The position numbers and the translations under genes were made by a program. Shown here one piece after another: positions 9,152 to 17,906 of a DNA stretch of 64,000 bases (position 1 is the first letter of the stretch; each line of letters opens with the position of its first letter). The DNA is taken from contig NZ_LZHW01000013.1 of the NCBI RefSeq assembly GCF_001667265.1, positions 124,001 to 188,000 on the forward strand, given 5' to 3'. The notes beneath the pieces are model-generated. The model saw only the letters and a program-made list of their open reading frames with translations. It had not been told where the DNA came from and made no database searches. The stretch is from Mycobacterium sp. ACS4331 (GTDB taxonomy: Bacteria > Actinomycetota > Actinomycetes > Mycobacteriales > Mycobacteriaceae).

Positions 9152-10609
9152 ATGACGCTGACCGCCGATAGCCGCAATGGCATCGATTACAAGGTCGCCG
9201 ACCTGTCCCTGGCCGAATTCGGCCGCAAGGAGATCCGTCTGGCCGAGCACGAGATGCCCGGCCTGATGGCGCTGCGCCGCGAATACGCCGAGGTGCTGCC
9301 GCTCAAGGGCGCGCGCATCTCCGGGTCGCTGCACATGACCGTCCAGACCGCGGTGCTCATCGAGACGCTCGTGAGCCTCGGCGCCGAGGTCCGCTGGGCC
9401 TCGTGCAACATCTTCTCCACCCAGGACCACGCGGCCGCCGCGGTCGTCGTCGGTCCGCACGGCACCGTCGAGGAACCGCAGGGTGTGCCGGTGTTCGCCT
9501 GGAAGGGCGAGACGCTCGAGGAGTACTGGTGGGCCGCCGAGCAGATGCTCACCTGGGAGGGCGAGCCCGCCAACATGATCCTCGACGACGGCGGCGACGC
9601 CACCATGATGGTCCTGCGCGGTGCGCAGTACGAGAAGGCCGGCGTGGTGCCCCCCGCCGAGGACGACGACCCCGCCGAGTGGAAGGTCTTCCTGTCCATC
9701 CTGCGTGAGCGGTTCGAGTCCGAGAAGGACAAGTGGACCAAGATCGCCGAGTCGGTCAAGGGCGTCACCGAGGAGACCACGACCGGTGTGCTGCGGCTGT
9801 ACCAGTTCGCCGCGGCCGGTGAGCTGTCGTTCCCGGCGATCAACGTCAACGACTCCGTCACCAAGAGCAAGTTCGACAACAAGTACGGCACCCGGCACTC
9901 GCTGATCGACGGCATCAACCGCGGCACCGACGCCCTCATCGGTGGCAAGAAGGTGCTGATCTGCGGCTACGGCGACGTGGGCAAGGGCTGCGCGGAGTCG
10001 CTGGCCGGCCAGGGCGCGCGCGTGCAGGTCACCGAGATCGATCCGATCAACGCGCTGCAGGCGATGATGGACGGCTACGACGTGGTGACCGTCGAGCAGG
10101 CGATCGGTAACGCCGACATCGTGATCACCGCGACCGGTAACAAGGACATCATCACCCTTGAGCACATGAAGGCGATGAAGGATCACGCCATTCTGGGCAA
10201 CATCGGGCACTTCGACAACGAGATCGACATCGCCGCCTTGGAGAAGTCCGGTGCCACCCGGATCAACATCAAGCCGCAGGTCGACGAGTGGACGTTCGGC
10301 GACAGCGGCAAGTCGATCATCCTGCTGTCGGAGGGACGCCTGCTGAACCTGGGCAACGCCACCGGGCACCCCTCGTTCGTGATGAGCAACAGCTTCTCCA
10401 ACCAGGTGATCGCCCAGATCGAGCTGTGGACCAAGAACGACGAGTACGACAACGAGGTGTACCGCCTCGCCAAGCACCTCGACGAGAAGGTCGCCAAGAT
10501 CCACGTCGAGGCACTCGGTGGTGCGCTGACCCGGCTCACCAAGGAGCAGGCCGAGTACATCGGCGTCGACGTCGAGGGCCCGTACAAGCCGGACCACTAC
10601 CGGTACTGA
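9152..10609 (+). CDS. sahH: S-adenosyl-L-homocysteine hydrolase
   Basis: A 485-residue NAD-dependent adenosylhomocysteinase that cleaves SAH into adenosine and homocysteine, relieving product inhibition of methyltransferases. Signatures: [17 protein letters not shown] near residue 55, the NAD-binding [18 protein letters not shown] near residue 270, HFDNEIDI, and the C-terminal KPDHYRY that closes the active site of the neighbouring subunit. It has the extra internal segment ([20 protein letters not shown] region) of mycobacterial and eukaryotic-like long forms. RBS GAAGGAAA precedes the ATG at 9152. Followed by a strong terminator. Confidence 0.97.
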   Translation: MTLTADSRNGIDYKVADLSLAEFGRKEIRLAEHEMPGLMALRREYAEVLPLKGARISGSLHMTVQTAVLIETLVSLGAEVRWASCNIFSTQDHAAAAVVVGPHGTVEEPQGVPVFAWKGETLEEYWWAAEQMLTWEGEPANMILDDGGDATMMVLRGAQYEKAGVVPPAEDDDPAEWKVFLSILRERFESEKDKWTKIAESVKGVTEETTTGVLRLYQFAAAGELSFPAINVNDSVTKSKFDNKYGTRHSLIDGINRGTDALIGGKKVLICGYGDVGKGCAESLAGQGARVQVTEIDPINALQAMMDGYDVVTVEQAIGNADIVITATGNKDIITLEHMKAMKDHAILGNIGHFDNEIDIAALEKSGATRINIKPQVDEWTFGDSGKSIILLSEGRLLNLGNATGHPSFVMSNSFSNQVIAQIELWTKNDEYDNEVYRLAKHLDEKVAKIHVEALGGALTRLTKEQAEYIGVDVEGPYKPDHYRY

Positions 10610-10620
10610 GCACAGCGCGT

Positions 10621-10657
10621 CGGAAAGGCCCGTACCCCGAGGGTGCGGGCCTTTCCG
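10621..10657 (+). terminator. Intrinsic terminator downstream of sahH
   Basis: Perfect 12-bp inverted repeat CGGAAAGGCCCG (10621-10632) and CGGGCCTTTCCG (10646-10657). The loop itself folds further (ACCC-CGA-GGGT), giving one long GC-rich hairpin 12 nt after the sahH stop. There is no U-tract, which is usual for mycobacterial terminators. Confidence 0.85.
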
Positions 10658-10726
10658 CTGGGCGGGGTCCTGCGGAATTCGCAGCTGCCCGCCCACGCCG
10701 TCCATACCGTTTGGTACTGTCCGCTG

Positions 10727-12043
10727 ATGCGACGAGTAGGGGCGGCCGTCACAGTTGCGCTGATCGGTCTGGTCATCGGTTGTACGGCAACGAGTTTCCC
10801 GATCGCGGCGGCGGACCGGGACTGGTACCCGTACTACAACGAGGACGAGTACACCGAGTTCTACACGCCACCGAATCCGTTGCCGGAGAGCCGGCCGGGA
10901 GACCTGATCCGGACCGAACCCTCCCGATTGGTGTTGGAGCCCTCGGGGGAACTCGGGATGATCATGGCCACCGGAACCCGGGTCATGTACCGCAGCACCG
11001 ATGCGCGCGGAAACGCGAACGCCGTCACCGGAACGTATTTCGAGCCCTTCAACGACTGGCCGGGGCAGGGGCCGCGGCCGCTGATCGTCTACGGGCCCGG
11101 CACCCAGGGCCAGGGTGATCAGTGCGCGCCGTCGCGGCAGTTCAACCAGGGCATCCACTGGTCGCCGTATCTGGACATCGCGTTCAACTACGAGGAACTG
11201 TTCGTCTCGACGATGGTGGCGCGCGGCTTCGCGATCCTGATGACCGACTACGAGGGCCTCGGCACGCTCGGCACCGTGCACACCTACGTCAACCGGCTCT
11301 CACAGGGGCACGCCATGCTCGATGCGGCCCGTGCCGCGCGCCTGCTGCCGGACACGTCGCTGACCCCCGATGGCCCGACGGCGTTCTGGGGATACTCGCA
11401 GGGTGGTGGGGCCGCGGCGTCGGCCGCAGAACTCGCGCCCAGTTACGCGCCCGAACTCAACATCGTCGGCAGCTACGCCGGGGCACCGCCGGCCAACCTG
11501 GCCGAGATGATGCCCTACGCCGACGGCAGCGCATTGGTGGGCGCGGTGGGGTACGCACTGAACAGCGTCATCCAGACCTACCCCGAGGCCGAGGCCGCGA
11601 TCCGGTCGAAGCTCACCCCGCGCGGTGAGGACCTGCTGTACAAGACCAAGACCCAGTGTGTGGCGGAAACGTTGACCAAGTTCATGTTTCGGCATCTGCA
11701 GCCCTATTTCACCGAGCCGGTCGCCGAGATGATGCAGCAGGAGCCCTTCCGCGGACTGTTCGAACTTCAGCGCCTCGGCACGCTGCGGCCCAACTCCCCA
11801 ATGTTGATCAACATCAACCGATTCGACCCCCTGGTGCCGTGGACGGGGGCCAACCAACTGGGCCGGGACTGGTGTGCGATGGGGGCCGACGTCGAGTTCC
11901 GCACCAATGAGCAGCCACCGTTCCTGAACAAGGCCATCGTCAATCACGGACTGCCCATGCTCGTCGACGGCGAACCGGCCATGCAGTGGATCGCGGACCG
12001 GTTCAACGGTGTGCCGACCACGCCGAACTGCGGGCAGTTCTAA
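10727..12043 (+). CDS. Exported secretory-lipase-family alpha/beta hydrolase, possible lipoprotein
   Basis: A 438-residue alpha/beta hydrolase resembling the secretory lipase (LIP, PF03583) family. Nucleophile elbow GYSQGGGAAA lies near residue 225. The N-terminus from the ATG at 10727 is a classic export signal (MRRVG then a hydrophobic stretch) ending in LVIGC, which fits a lipobox, so the enzyme may be a lipid-anchored surface esterase; alternatively signal peptidase I cuts after AAA. Likely substrates are triacylglycerols or other acyl esters. The gene is extra relative to the sahH-tmk adjacency in M. tuberculosis. Only 10 nt separate it from tmk. Confidence 0.85.
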   Translation: MRRVGAAVTVALIGLVIGCTATSFPIAAADRDWYPYYNEDEYTEFYTPPNPLPESRPGDLIRTEPSRLVLEPSGELGMIMATGTRVMYRSTDARGNANAVTGTYFEPFNDWPGQGPRPLIVYGPGTQGQGDQCAPSRQFNQGIHWSPYLDIAFNYEELFVSTMVARGFAILMTDYEGLGTLGTVHTYVNRLSQGHAMLDAARAARLLPDTSLTPDGPTAFWGYSQGGGAAASAAELAPSYAPELNIVGSYAGAPPANLAEMMPYADGSALVGAVGYALNSVIQTYPEAEAAIRSKLTPRGEDLLYKTKTQCVAETLTKFMFRHLQPYFTEPVAEMMQQEPFRGLFELQRLGTLRPNSPMLININRFDPLVPWTGANQLGRDWCAMGADVEFRTNEQPPFLNKAIVNHGLPMLVDGEPAMQWIADRFNGVPTTPNCGQF

Positions 12044-12053
12044 GCTTGCGCCC

Positions 12054-12695
12054 GTGTTGATCGTCATTGAGGGCCTCGACGGCGCGGGCAAGCGCACCCT
12101 GGCGCAGGGTCTGCGGGCCGGTTTCGAGGAGTCTGGAAAATCGGTGGCCACGTTGGCTTTTCCGCGCTACGGCCAGTCGGTGCACGCTGACGTGGCGGCC
12201 GAGGCCCTGCACGGTGAGCACGGGGACCTCGCGGAATCGGTGTACGCGATGGCGATGCTGTTCGCGCTGGACCGCGCCGGGGCGCTCGAGCAGCTCGCCG
12301 AGGTGCGCGCGAGCCACGACGTGGTGATCCTGGACCGCTATGTCGCGTCCAACGCGGCCTACAGTGCGGCCCGTCTGCGCCAGGGCGCCGACGGTGACGT
12401 GGTGGACTGGGTGCACCGCCTGGAGTTCGGCCGATTCCACCTTCCGGTGCCGGATCTGCAACTGCTGCTTGATGTTCCGGTGGAACTGGCGGCACAGCGG
12501 GCGCGTCATCGGGCGCAGCACGAGGCCGGCCGGGCGCGTGACGCCTACGAGCGGGACGACGATCTGCAGCAGCGCACGGGTGCGGTGTACTCGCAGCTGG
12601 CCGACGCGAACTGGGCTGGGCCGTGGCGGCGCATCTCGCCCGAGACCGACGCGCGCGGCCTCGCGGTCACGCTGGGTCGGGCGGCATCGGGATGA
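12054..12695 (+). CDS. tmk: Thymidylate kinase
   Basis: A 213-residue dTMP kinase, phosphorylating dTMP to dTDP. P-loop IEGLDGAGKRTL sits at the N-terminus, DRYVASNAAYSAARL (the DR motif and substrate-binding Asn) near residue 95, and the lid region RARDAYERDDDLQQRTGAVY near residue 160. The sequence is close to M. tuberculosis Tmk (Rv3247c), including FPRYGQSVHADVAAEALHG. GTG at 12054 is the start that aligns with that protein. The 3' end overlaps the convergent lipoprotein gene by 29 nt. Confidence 0.96.
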   Translation: MLIVIEGLDGAGKRTLAQGLRAGFEESGKSVATLAFPRYGQSVHADVAAEALHGEHGDLAESVYAMAMLFALDRAGALEQLAEVRASHDVVILDRYVASNAAYSAARLRQGADGDVVDWVHRLEFGRFHLPVPDLQLLLDVPVELAAQRARHRAQHEAGRARDAYERDDDLQQRTGAVYSQLADANWAGPWRRISPETDARGLAVTLGRAASG

Positions 12696-13242
12696 CGCCG
12701 TCGACGTCGATCGGGTCGCCGGCCTCGCGCCGGCACGAGATCCTCGCGGTGATGACCGTCGCGACCGACGAACCGACGAGCAGTTCGCGCCCGTCGCCAC
12801 TGGTGAACCGCGCGTCGTGATTGGTCTCGCTGTTCTGCGGCATCGCGACCTCGGTCAGGCCCGCCTCGGCGGCCAGGGCGGTGACCGCCGGGAGCACGCG
12901 GTCCCATTCCGCGGTGCTCAGGCCGTACTTCGCCGTCAGGTCCGGGAAGTACAGCGCGATGCCCGAATCGCCGGCGTCGTCGGTGCAGCCCGAACCTGAC
13001 CATCCGTCGGCCCAGTGCCACGCGCCGGCCTGGGGGGCCTCCGCGGCGATCCGCACTCGGACCGCTTCGATCAGGTCGAGCATCTGGTTCTGGGTCTGCT
13101 TCAGAGTCGGCAGGGTGCGCAGGTTCATGGGGATTGCGTCCTTGTTCAGTATCGGTGACTCGGGCTCACCGCAGGCGGTGAGCACGGCAAGGGCTGTGCC
13201 CGTCGCGAGCACTGTGCGTAGAACGGCACCCAGCACCGTCAT
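12667..13242 (-). CDS. Putative lipoprotein of the WXG/DUF1023 cassette
   Basis: A 191-residue predicted lipoprotein. The N-terminus MTVLGAVLRTVLATG is followed by a hydrophobic stretch and the lipobox LTAC-G, so cleavage and lipidation at Cys is expected. The body is mostly alpha/beta with one repeated pattern of acidic residues; no family is recognised with certainty, though the layout resembles the LppW/Rv2585-independent small lipoproteins seen beside DUF1023 genes. ATG at 13242 overlaps the stop of the hydrolase gene (ATGA), so it is co-translated. Candidate roles are inhibitor/immunity partner of the hydrolase or envelope sensor; this is inference. Confidence 0.75.
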   Translation of the reverse strand: MTVLGAVLRTVLATGTALAVLTACGEPESPILNKDAIPMNLRTLPTLKQTQNQMLDLIEAVRVRIAAEAPQAGAWHWADGWSGSGCTDDAGDSGIALYFPDLTAKYGLSTAEWDRVLPAVTALAAEAGLTEVAMPQNSETNHDARFTSGDGRELLVGSSVATVITARISCRREAGDPIDVDGVIPMPPDPA

Positions 13243-15038
13243 TCTCCTTCTCGGATCAGCAGTTCGGGGCGTCGATCGGCCAGCCCCGACGCGACGATCG
13301 CGAGGTTGTAGCCGGAGGTGCGCAGTACGTCGTTGGTCCCCAGCCGAGGATATTCGGAGTGACCGGTCGCGGCCTCGCGTGGACCGCCGAATGCCGGGGT
13401 GGAGGCGTCCGTGGAGAGCCTCTCCAGCGGCAGCGACGTCGGATTCGGGCCGTGACCACCGAGATCGGCGATCGAGATCGGCAGGGACAAACCCCATTTC
13501 GTGACCTCCTCGGACACCGGGTCGCCGTCGGCGGACATCACGTACGCGTGCCCGTCGGGCACATACAGCTGAGTCTCGTCGACGATGAGCGCGGGCATGC
13601 CCAGAATCGGTTCGTTGGCGTAGCCCAGGCCGGGGGACCCGTAGAACGCGGCGTCGTCGACCACGCCGGAGGCGCCGAGTTCGTTGAGCGCCTGGGCGGT
13701 CGTGGTGGAACCGTAGGAGTGGCCGAACGCCGAAAGGTGCACATCGGATCCGTTGACGTTGGTGGCGTTGATGCCGCGGTAGAACTGCGCTAGGTCCACC
13801 CCGCCCGCGTTGGCGCGGTTCTCCAGGACCGCGCCGCCGACGGTCTCGTCCACGTCGGGCGGGTCGTAACCGAACCAGGCGATCGTCGCGACCGACTCGT
13901 CGCCGAATCCCGTCTTGCCGAGTTGGAAGTTGGCCTCGTCGCGCAGCGCCACGGCCTCGGCCGCCATCCCCGGCAGCGAGGTGGCATGCGTGTTCATGCC
14001 CGGCGTCGTGACGGCGACGTGCGTGGCGGTGTCGGGGTTGCCGATCGCGACCGCGGCGAGCAGCTCGGTCTCGGTCGGTGAGAACAGCATGAGATACCGG
14101 TTCGGGTCGTAGCCCTTCTCCGGCTGGCCCAGCGACGACATCGCGGTCTTGACACTCAGCGCCTCGTCCAGGCGCCGCCTGCGGTCGGAGACCAGCGCGG
14201 AGTACGCGCTGTTGAACTGCGCGGCGTTCATGCCGGGGTGCTGTTGGCGGTACTCCTCGCGGGTCGGGATGGCGTCGACGTCGGCCTGCGCGGCGGCGAT
14301 CTCCTGCTCCAGGAACCTGCGGTTGACGCCGTCGCGGACGACCACCGGCACCCCGTCGCGGTTGCCGAGCCAGTCGGGGTGCTCGACCGTGACCTTCTGC
14401 TGCTCCTCGGGTGTCAGCGCCTCCCACCACGCGGTGACGTCGACGGGGCGAGTGCCCTCGCCCTCGGGCGGGTACGGCGCCGACAGTCCGGACTGCTGTT
14501 CGCCCGCGCGGCGGGCACCGGCGAGGTCGGTGGCGCCGTGCGCGGTCACCTCACCCTCGGCGATGTTGTCGAACACCTCGCGGCAGTCGGCGTCGATGTC
14601 GTCGGCCTGCCGCAGCAGGGCCTTCGCGCGGGCCTCGATCTCCTCGGCGTCGTCTCGCCACTGCGCGATCTCCTCCGCGGAGCCGATCACGGTCACCTCA
14701 CCCGAATCCGACAGCAGCAGATGCCCGTCGCCGGCGGCGACGGCGGCCCGGATGTCGGCCAACTCGCGCTGCAGTTCGGCGACCGCCTGGGCGGTCTCCT
14801 CCGCCAACTGCGCGACGGCGCCGATGACGGCCGCGTCGTCGAGGACGCCTGCCCGGGCGGAGCGCACCCGCTCGCGTGCGACGTCGGCGGCGGGGGAGTC
14901 CCACCCCGGCAGGATGGCGACGTGGGCGAGTTCGTCGGCGGCGCGGCGTGCGGCATCGAGCTCGGTGTCGAGCTCCTCGGCGATCGAGCGGAGCGCACCG
15001 ACGTTCCAGGACTCGATCTGGCGCAGCCACATCGTCAC
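13239..15038 (-). CDS. WXG100-like N-terminus fused to DUF1023 alpha/beta hydrolase
   Basis: A 599-residue two-part protein. Residues 1-180 are helical and charged, rich in Ala/Glu/Arg, with a LPGWDSPAADVARERV turn reminiscent of the W-x-G hairpin of WXG100 proteins. A middle linker contains a WWEALTPEEQQ segment. From about residue 320 the DUF1023 alpha/beta hydrolase domain follows, with strand THVAVTTPGMNT, nucleophile elbow FGHSYGSTTTAQAL near residue 440, and late Asp and GGHGPNPT for the triad. There is no signal peptide, so export, if any, would be by a type VII (ESX) route. GTG start at 15038 overlaps the upstream WXG gene (GTGA). Substrate unknown. Confidence 0.82.
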   Translation of the reverse strand: MTMWLRQIESWNVGALRSIAEELDTELDAARRAADELAHVAILPGWDSPAADVARERVRSARAGVLDDAAVIGAVAQLAEETAQAVAELQRELADIRAAVAAGDGHLLLSDSGEVTVIGSAEEIAQWRDDAEEIEARAKALLRQADDIDADCREVFDNIAEGEVTAHGATDLAGARRAGEQQSGLSAPYPPEGEGTRPVDVTAWWEALTPEEQQKVTVEHPDWLGNRDGVPVVVRDGVNRRFLEQEIAAAQADVDAIPTREEYRQQHPGMNAAQFNSAYSALVSDRRRRLDEALSVKTAMSSLGQPEKGYDPNRYLMLFSPTETELLAAVAIGNPDTATHVAVTTPGMNTHATSLPGMAAEAVALRDEANFQLGKTGFGDESVATIAWFGYDPPDVDETVGGAVLENRANAGGVDLAQFYRGINATNVNGSDVHLSAFGHSYGSTTTAQALNELGASGVVDDAAFYGSPGLGYANEPILGMPALIVDETQLYVPDGHAYVMSADGDPVSEEVTKWGLSLPISIADLGGHGPNPTSLPLERLSTDASTPAFGGPREAATGHSEYPRLGTNDVLRTSGYNLAIVASGLADRRPELLIREGE

Positions 15039-15358
15039 GGCGTCGGTGGCCGACCGTGGTGGTACCGAAGGAGCTCGGCGCCCTGGTGCGCGGTCGAGGT
15101 GTACTCGCGCGCGGCGTGCCTCAGCTTGTCGGCGACGTCGGTCACCTCCTGCTGAATACGTTCCGACTGCCGGTGCACGGCCTCGGTGAAGGCGACGAAT
15201 CCGGGCCGGCCCTCGGATTGCCAGGCATCCGTCAGGCCGGACAGTTCGACGGCCAGCGCGCGGCGCTCCGCGGCGGCCTGCAACGCGATGGAGTCGAGGT
15301 GGTCGGCCGAGTAGATCACGTCGGACGTCGACATCGAGAGATGGTCCGGCGTCGCCAT
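15035..15358 (-). CDS. Small WXG100-like helical protein
   Basis: A 107-residue protein of WXG100 (ESAT-6-like) size and pattern: two amphipathic helices separated by a turn TDAWQSEGRPG near residue 45 in place of the strict W-x-G, with the second helix ending in a flexible Pro-rich tail. It heads a three-gene operon (this gene, hydrolase, lipoprotein) with 4-nt overlaps throughout, which suggests a secreted heterodimer or chaperone for the N-terminal domain of the next protein. ATG at 15358 has an AGGGGG site just upstream. Family assignment is by pattern, moderately sure. Confidence 0.72.
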   Translation of the reverse strand: MATPDHLSMSTSDVIYSADHLDSIALQAAAERRALAVELSGLTDAWQSEGRPGFVAFTEAVHRQSERIQQEVTDVADKLRHAAREYTSTAHQGAELLRYHHGRPPTP

Positions 15359-15515
15359 GTCCCCCCTAGAACTCTTTGCTGCGCACGGTGTCGTCCGGAA
15401 GAATCCTAAGCCCGCCGGCGGTGGTCGTGCGGCAGCAGATTCCGCCGGTGTGACGGGTCCGCCAGGATTACCCGGACACGGCCGGGTGTGGCAGCGCGGT
15501 TTTGCCGCTCAGTGG

Positions 15516-15533
15516 TGACACCATTGGGTGTCA
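15516..15533. promoter_or_regulatory. Palindrome immediately upstream of the mtrA start codon
   Basis: Perfect 7-bp inverted repeat TGACACC (15516-15522) and GGTGTCA (15527-15533) with a 4-nt spacer, its last base being the A of the mtrA ATG. It would cover the ribosome-binding region. It may be an operator (for example autoregulation by MtrA, whose known sites are GTCAC-rich) or a small RNA hairpin. The repeat is seen; the function is inferred. Confidence 0.4.
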
Positions 15534-16210
15534 TGAGGCAAAGGATCCTTGTCGTCGATGACGACGCATCGTTGGCAGAGATGCTCACGATCGTCTTGCG
15601 CAACGAAGGTTTCGACACCGCGGTCATCGGGGATGGCACCCAGGCCCTGACTGCCGTGCGGGAACTGCGTCCGGACCTGGTGCTGCTCGACCTGATGCTG
15701 CCCGGGATGAACGGCATCGACGTGTGCCGCGTGCTGCGCGCCGACTCCGGCGTTCCGATCGTGATGCTGACCGCCAAGACCGACACCGTCGACGTGGTGC
15801 TGGGACTGGAATCGGGCGCCGACGACTACGTCATGAAGCCGTTCAAACCCAAGGAGCTGGTCGCGCGGGTGCGTGCCCGCCTGCGCCGCAACGAGGACGA
15901 GCCGGCCGAGATGCTCTCGATCGGCGATGTCGAGATCGACGTGCCGGCGCACAAGGTCACCCGCCAGGGTGAGCAGATCTCCCTGACCCCGCTGGAGTTC
16001 GACCTGCTGGTCGCTCTGGCCCGCAAACCGCGGCAGGTGTTTACTCGGGATGTGCTGCTCGAACAGGTGTGGGGATATCGCCACCCGGCGGACACCCGCC
16101 TGGTGAATGTGCACGTCCAGCGCCTGCGTGCCAAGGTCGAGAAGGACCCGGAGAACCCGCAGGTGGTGCTCACCGTTCGAGGAGTGGGTTACAAGGCCGG
16201 ACCACCGTGA
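15533..16210 (+). CDS. mtrA: DNA-binding response regulator MtrA
   Basis: A 225-residue OmpR/PhoB-type response regulator essential in mycobacteria, controlling cell-wall hydrolases, dnaA and division. Receiver domain residues 1-115 include the acidic pocket VVDDD, phosphoacceptor Asp in VLLDLMLPG and Lys in MKPFKP; the winged-helix domain has TPLEFDLLVALARKPRQVFTR and VWGYRHPADTRLVNVHVQRLR. It is nearly identical to M. tuberculosis MtrA, which has three extra residues in front of MRQRIL. ATG at 15533 was chosen; GTG one codon upstream is possible. The leader 15359-15532 is shared with the divergent WXG cassette. Confidence 0.97.
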   Translation: MRQRILVVDDDASLAEMLTIVLRNEGFDTAVIGDGTQALTAVRELRPDLVLLDLMLPGMNGIDVCRVLRADSGVPIVMLTAKTDTVDVVLGLESGADDYVMKPFKPKELVARVRARLRRNEDEPAEMLSIGDVEIDVPAHKVTRQGEQISLTPLEFDLLVALARKPRQVFTRDVLLEQVWGYRHPADTRLVNVHVQRLRAKVEKDPENPQVVLTVRGVGYKAGPP

Positions 16211-16244
16211 CCCTGCGCCGTGACGCCCGGGAGGAGCGGCGCCC

Positions 16245-17906
16245 ATGATCCTGCGCTCCAAGCGGCGCATTCGGGGCCGCTTGGGTGGCACGGGGCCGCT
16301 GCTGCGCGGTCTTCGGGCGCTGAGTCGAGCCGTCGGCGTGCTGTGGCGGCGGTCGCTGCAACTGCGGGTCGTCGTGCTCACGCTGGGGTTGTCGTTGGCG
16401 GTGATCCTGGTGCTCGGCTTCGTGCTGACCAGCCAGATCACCGACCGTGTGCTGGATGTGAAGGTGCGGGCCGCCAGCGAGGAGATCGAGCGCGCGCGCA
16501 CCACCGTCGCGGGAATCGTCGGCGGTGAGGAGACGAGGTCGCTCGACAGCAGCCTGCAGTTGGCCCGCAACACCCTGATCTCCAAGACCGATCCGCGCGC
16601 GGGCGCCGGGCTCGCGGGCACCTTCGACGCGGTGCTCGTCGTTCCCGGTGACGGTCCGCGCGCCGCGACCGCGGCCGGACCCGTCGACGAGGTGCCCGAG
16701 GCGCTGCGCGAGTTCGTCAAGGCCGGCCAGGTCAGCTATCAGTACGCGACCGTGCACACCGACGGTTTCTCGGGTCCGGCGCTGATCATCGGCAGCCCGA
16801 CGTCCTCGCGCGTCACGAACCTCGAGCTGTATCTGATCTTCCCGCTGACCAGCGAGGAGAGCACGATCTCGTTGGTGCGGGGCACGATGGCCACCGGCGG
16901 CATCGTGCTGCTGCTGCTGCTGACCGGCGTGGCGTGGCTGGTGTCGCGGCAGGTGGTGCAGCCCGTGCGGTCGGCGTCGAGGATCGCCGAGCGGTTCGCC
17001 GAGGGGCACCTGACCGAGCGGATGCCGGTGCGTGGTGAGGACGACATGGCGCGCCTGGCGGTCTCGTTCAACGACATGGCCGAGAGCCTGAGCCGGCAGA
17101 TCACCCAACTCGAGGAGTTCGGCAACCTGCAGCGCAGATTCACCTCCGACGTCAGCCACGAACTGCGCACCCCGTTGACCACCGTGCGGATGGCGGCCGA
17201 CCTGATCCACGACAACAGCGACGACCTCGATCCCGCGCTGCGCCGATCGACCGAACTCATGGTCAGCGAGCTCGACCGGTTCGAGTCGCTGCTGGCCGAC
17301 CTGCTCGAGATCTCGCGCCACGACGCGGGCGTCGCGGAGTTGTCGGTCGAGGCCGTGGACCTGCGCTCCACGGTGAACAGCGCCCTGGACAACGTGGGCC
17401 ACCTGGCGGCTGACGCGGGCATCGAACTCCTGGTGGACATGCCCTCCGAGGGGGTGATCGCCGAGGTGGACACCCGCCGGGTGGAGCGGATCCTGCGCAA
17501 CCTGATCGCCAACGCGATCGACCACGCCGAGCACAAACCCGTGCGGATCCGGATGGCCGCCGACGAGGACACCGTGGCGGTCACGGTCCGGGACTACGGT
17601 GTCGGCCTTCGCCCCGGCGAGGAGAAGCTCGTGTTCAGCCGGTTCTGGCGGTCCGACCCGTCGCGCGTGCGTCGCTCGGGCGGCACCGGTCTGGGCCTGG
17701 CGATCAGCATCGAGGACGCGCGCCTGCACCAGGGCAGGTTGGAGGCGTGGGGGGAGCCCGGTAAGGGTTCGTGCTTCCGGCTCACGCTGCCGTTGGTGCG
17801 AGGGCACAAGGTCACCACCAGCCCGCTGCCGCTCAAACCGGTCGGCGCCGAGAGCCGGGACCGGCAGCAGGCCCGTCAGCATGAGCACGCCGGGGAGAAT
17901 GCGTGA
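16245..17906 (+). CDS. mtrB: Sensor histidine kinase MtrB
   Basis: A 553-residue membrane sensor kinase paired with MtrA. Order: basic N-terminus, TM1 around residues 35-65 ([20 protein letters not shown] region), an extracytoplasmic sensor of about 150 residues, TM2 around residue 215 ([16 protein letters not shown]), HAMP domain, dimerisation/phosphoacceptor [14 protein letters not shown] near residue 305, and an ATPase domain with [17 protein letters not shown] and [10 protein letters not shown]. Lies 34 nt after mtrA and overlaps lpqB by 4 nt (GTGA), giving a coupled mtrA-mtrB-lpqB operon. Confidence 0.96.
   Translation: MILRSKRRIRGRLGGTGPLLRGLRALSRAVGVLWRRSLQLRVVVLTLGLSLAVILVLGFVLTSQITDRVLDVKVRAASEEIERARTTVAGIVGGEETRSLDSSLQLARNTLISKTDPRAGAGLAGTFDAVLVVPGDGPRAATAAGPVDEVPEALREFVKAGQVSYQYATVHTDGFSGPALIIGSPTSSRVTNLELYLIFPLTSEESTISLVRGTMATGGIVLLLLLTGVAWLVSRQVVQPVRSASRIAERFAEGHLTERMPVRGEDDMARLAVSFNDMAESLSRQITQLEEFGNLQRRFTSDVSHELRTPLTTVRMAADLIHDNSDDLDPALRRSTELMVSELDRFESLLADLLEISRHDAGVAELSVEAVDLRSTVNSALDNVGHLAADAGIELLVDMPSEGVIAEVDTRRVERILRNLIANAIDHAEHKPVRIRMAADEDTVAVTVRDYGVGLRPGEEKLVFSRFWRSDPSRVRRSGGTGLGLAISIEDARLHQGRLEAWGEPGKGSCFRLTLPLVRGHKVTTSPLPLKPVGAESRDRQQARQHEHAGENA

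Noticed and set aside
12667..14430. Possible 587-residue fusion of hydrolase region and lipoprotein in one frame
   Set aside because: The upstream part is a shadow frame of the DUF1023 gene; the real lipoprotein begins at ATG 13242 with a signal peptide.
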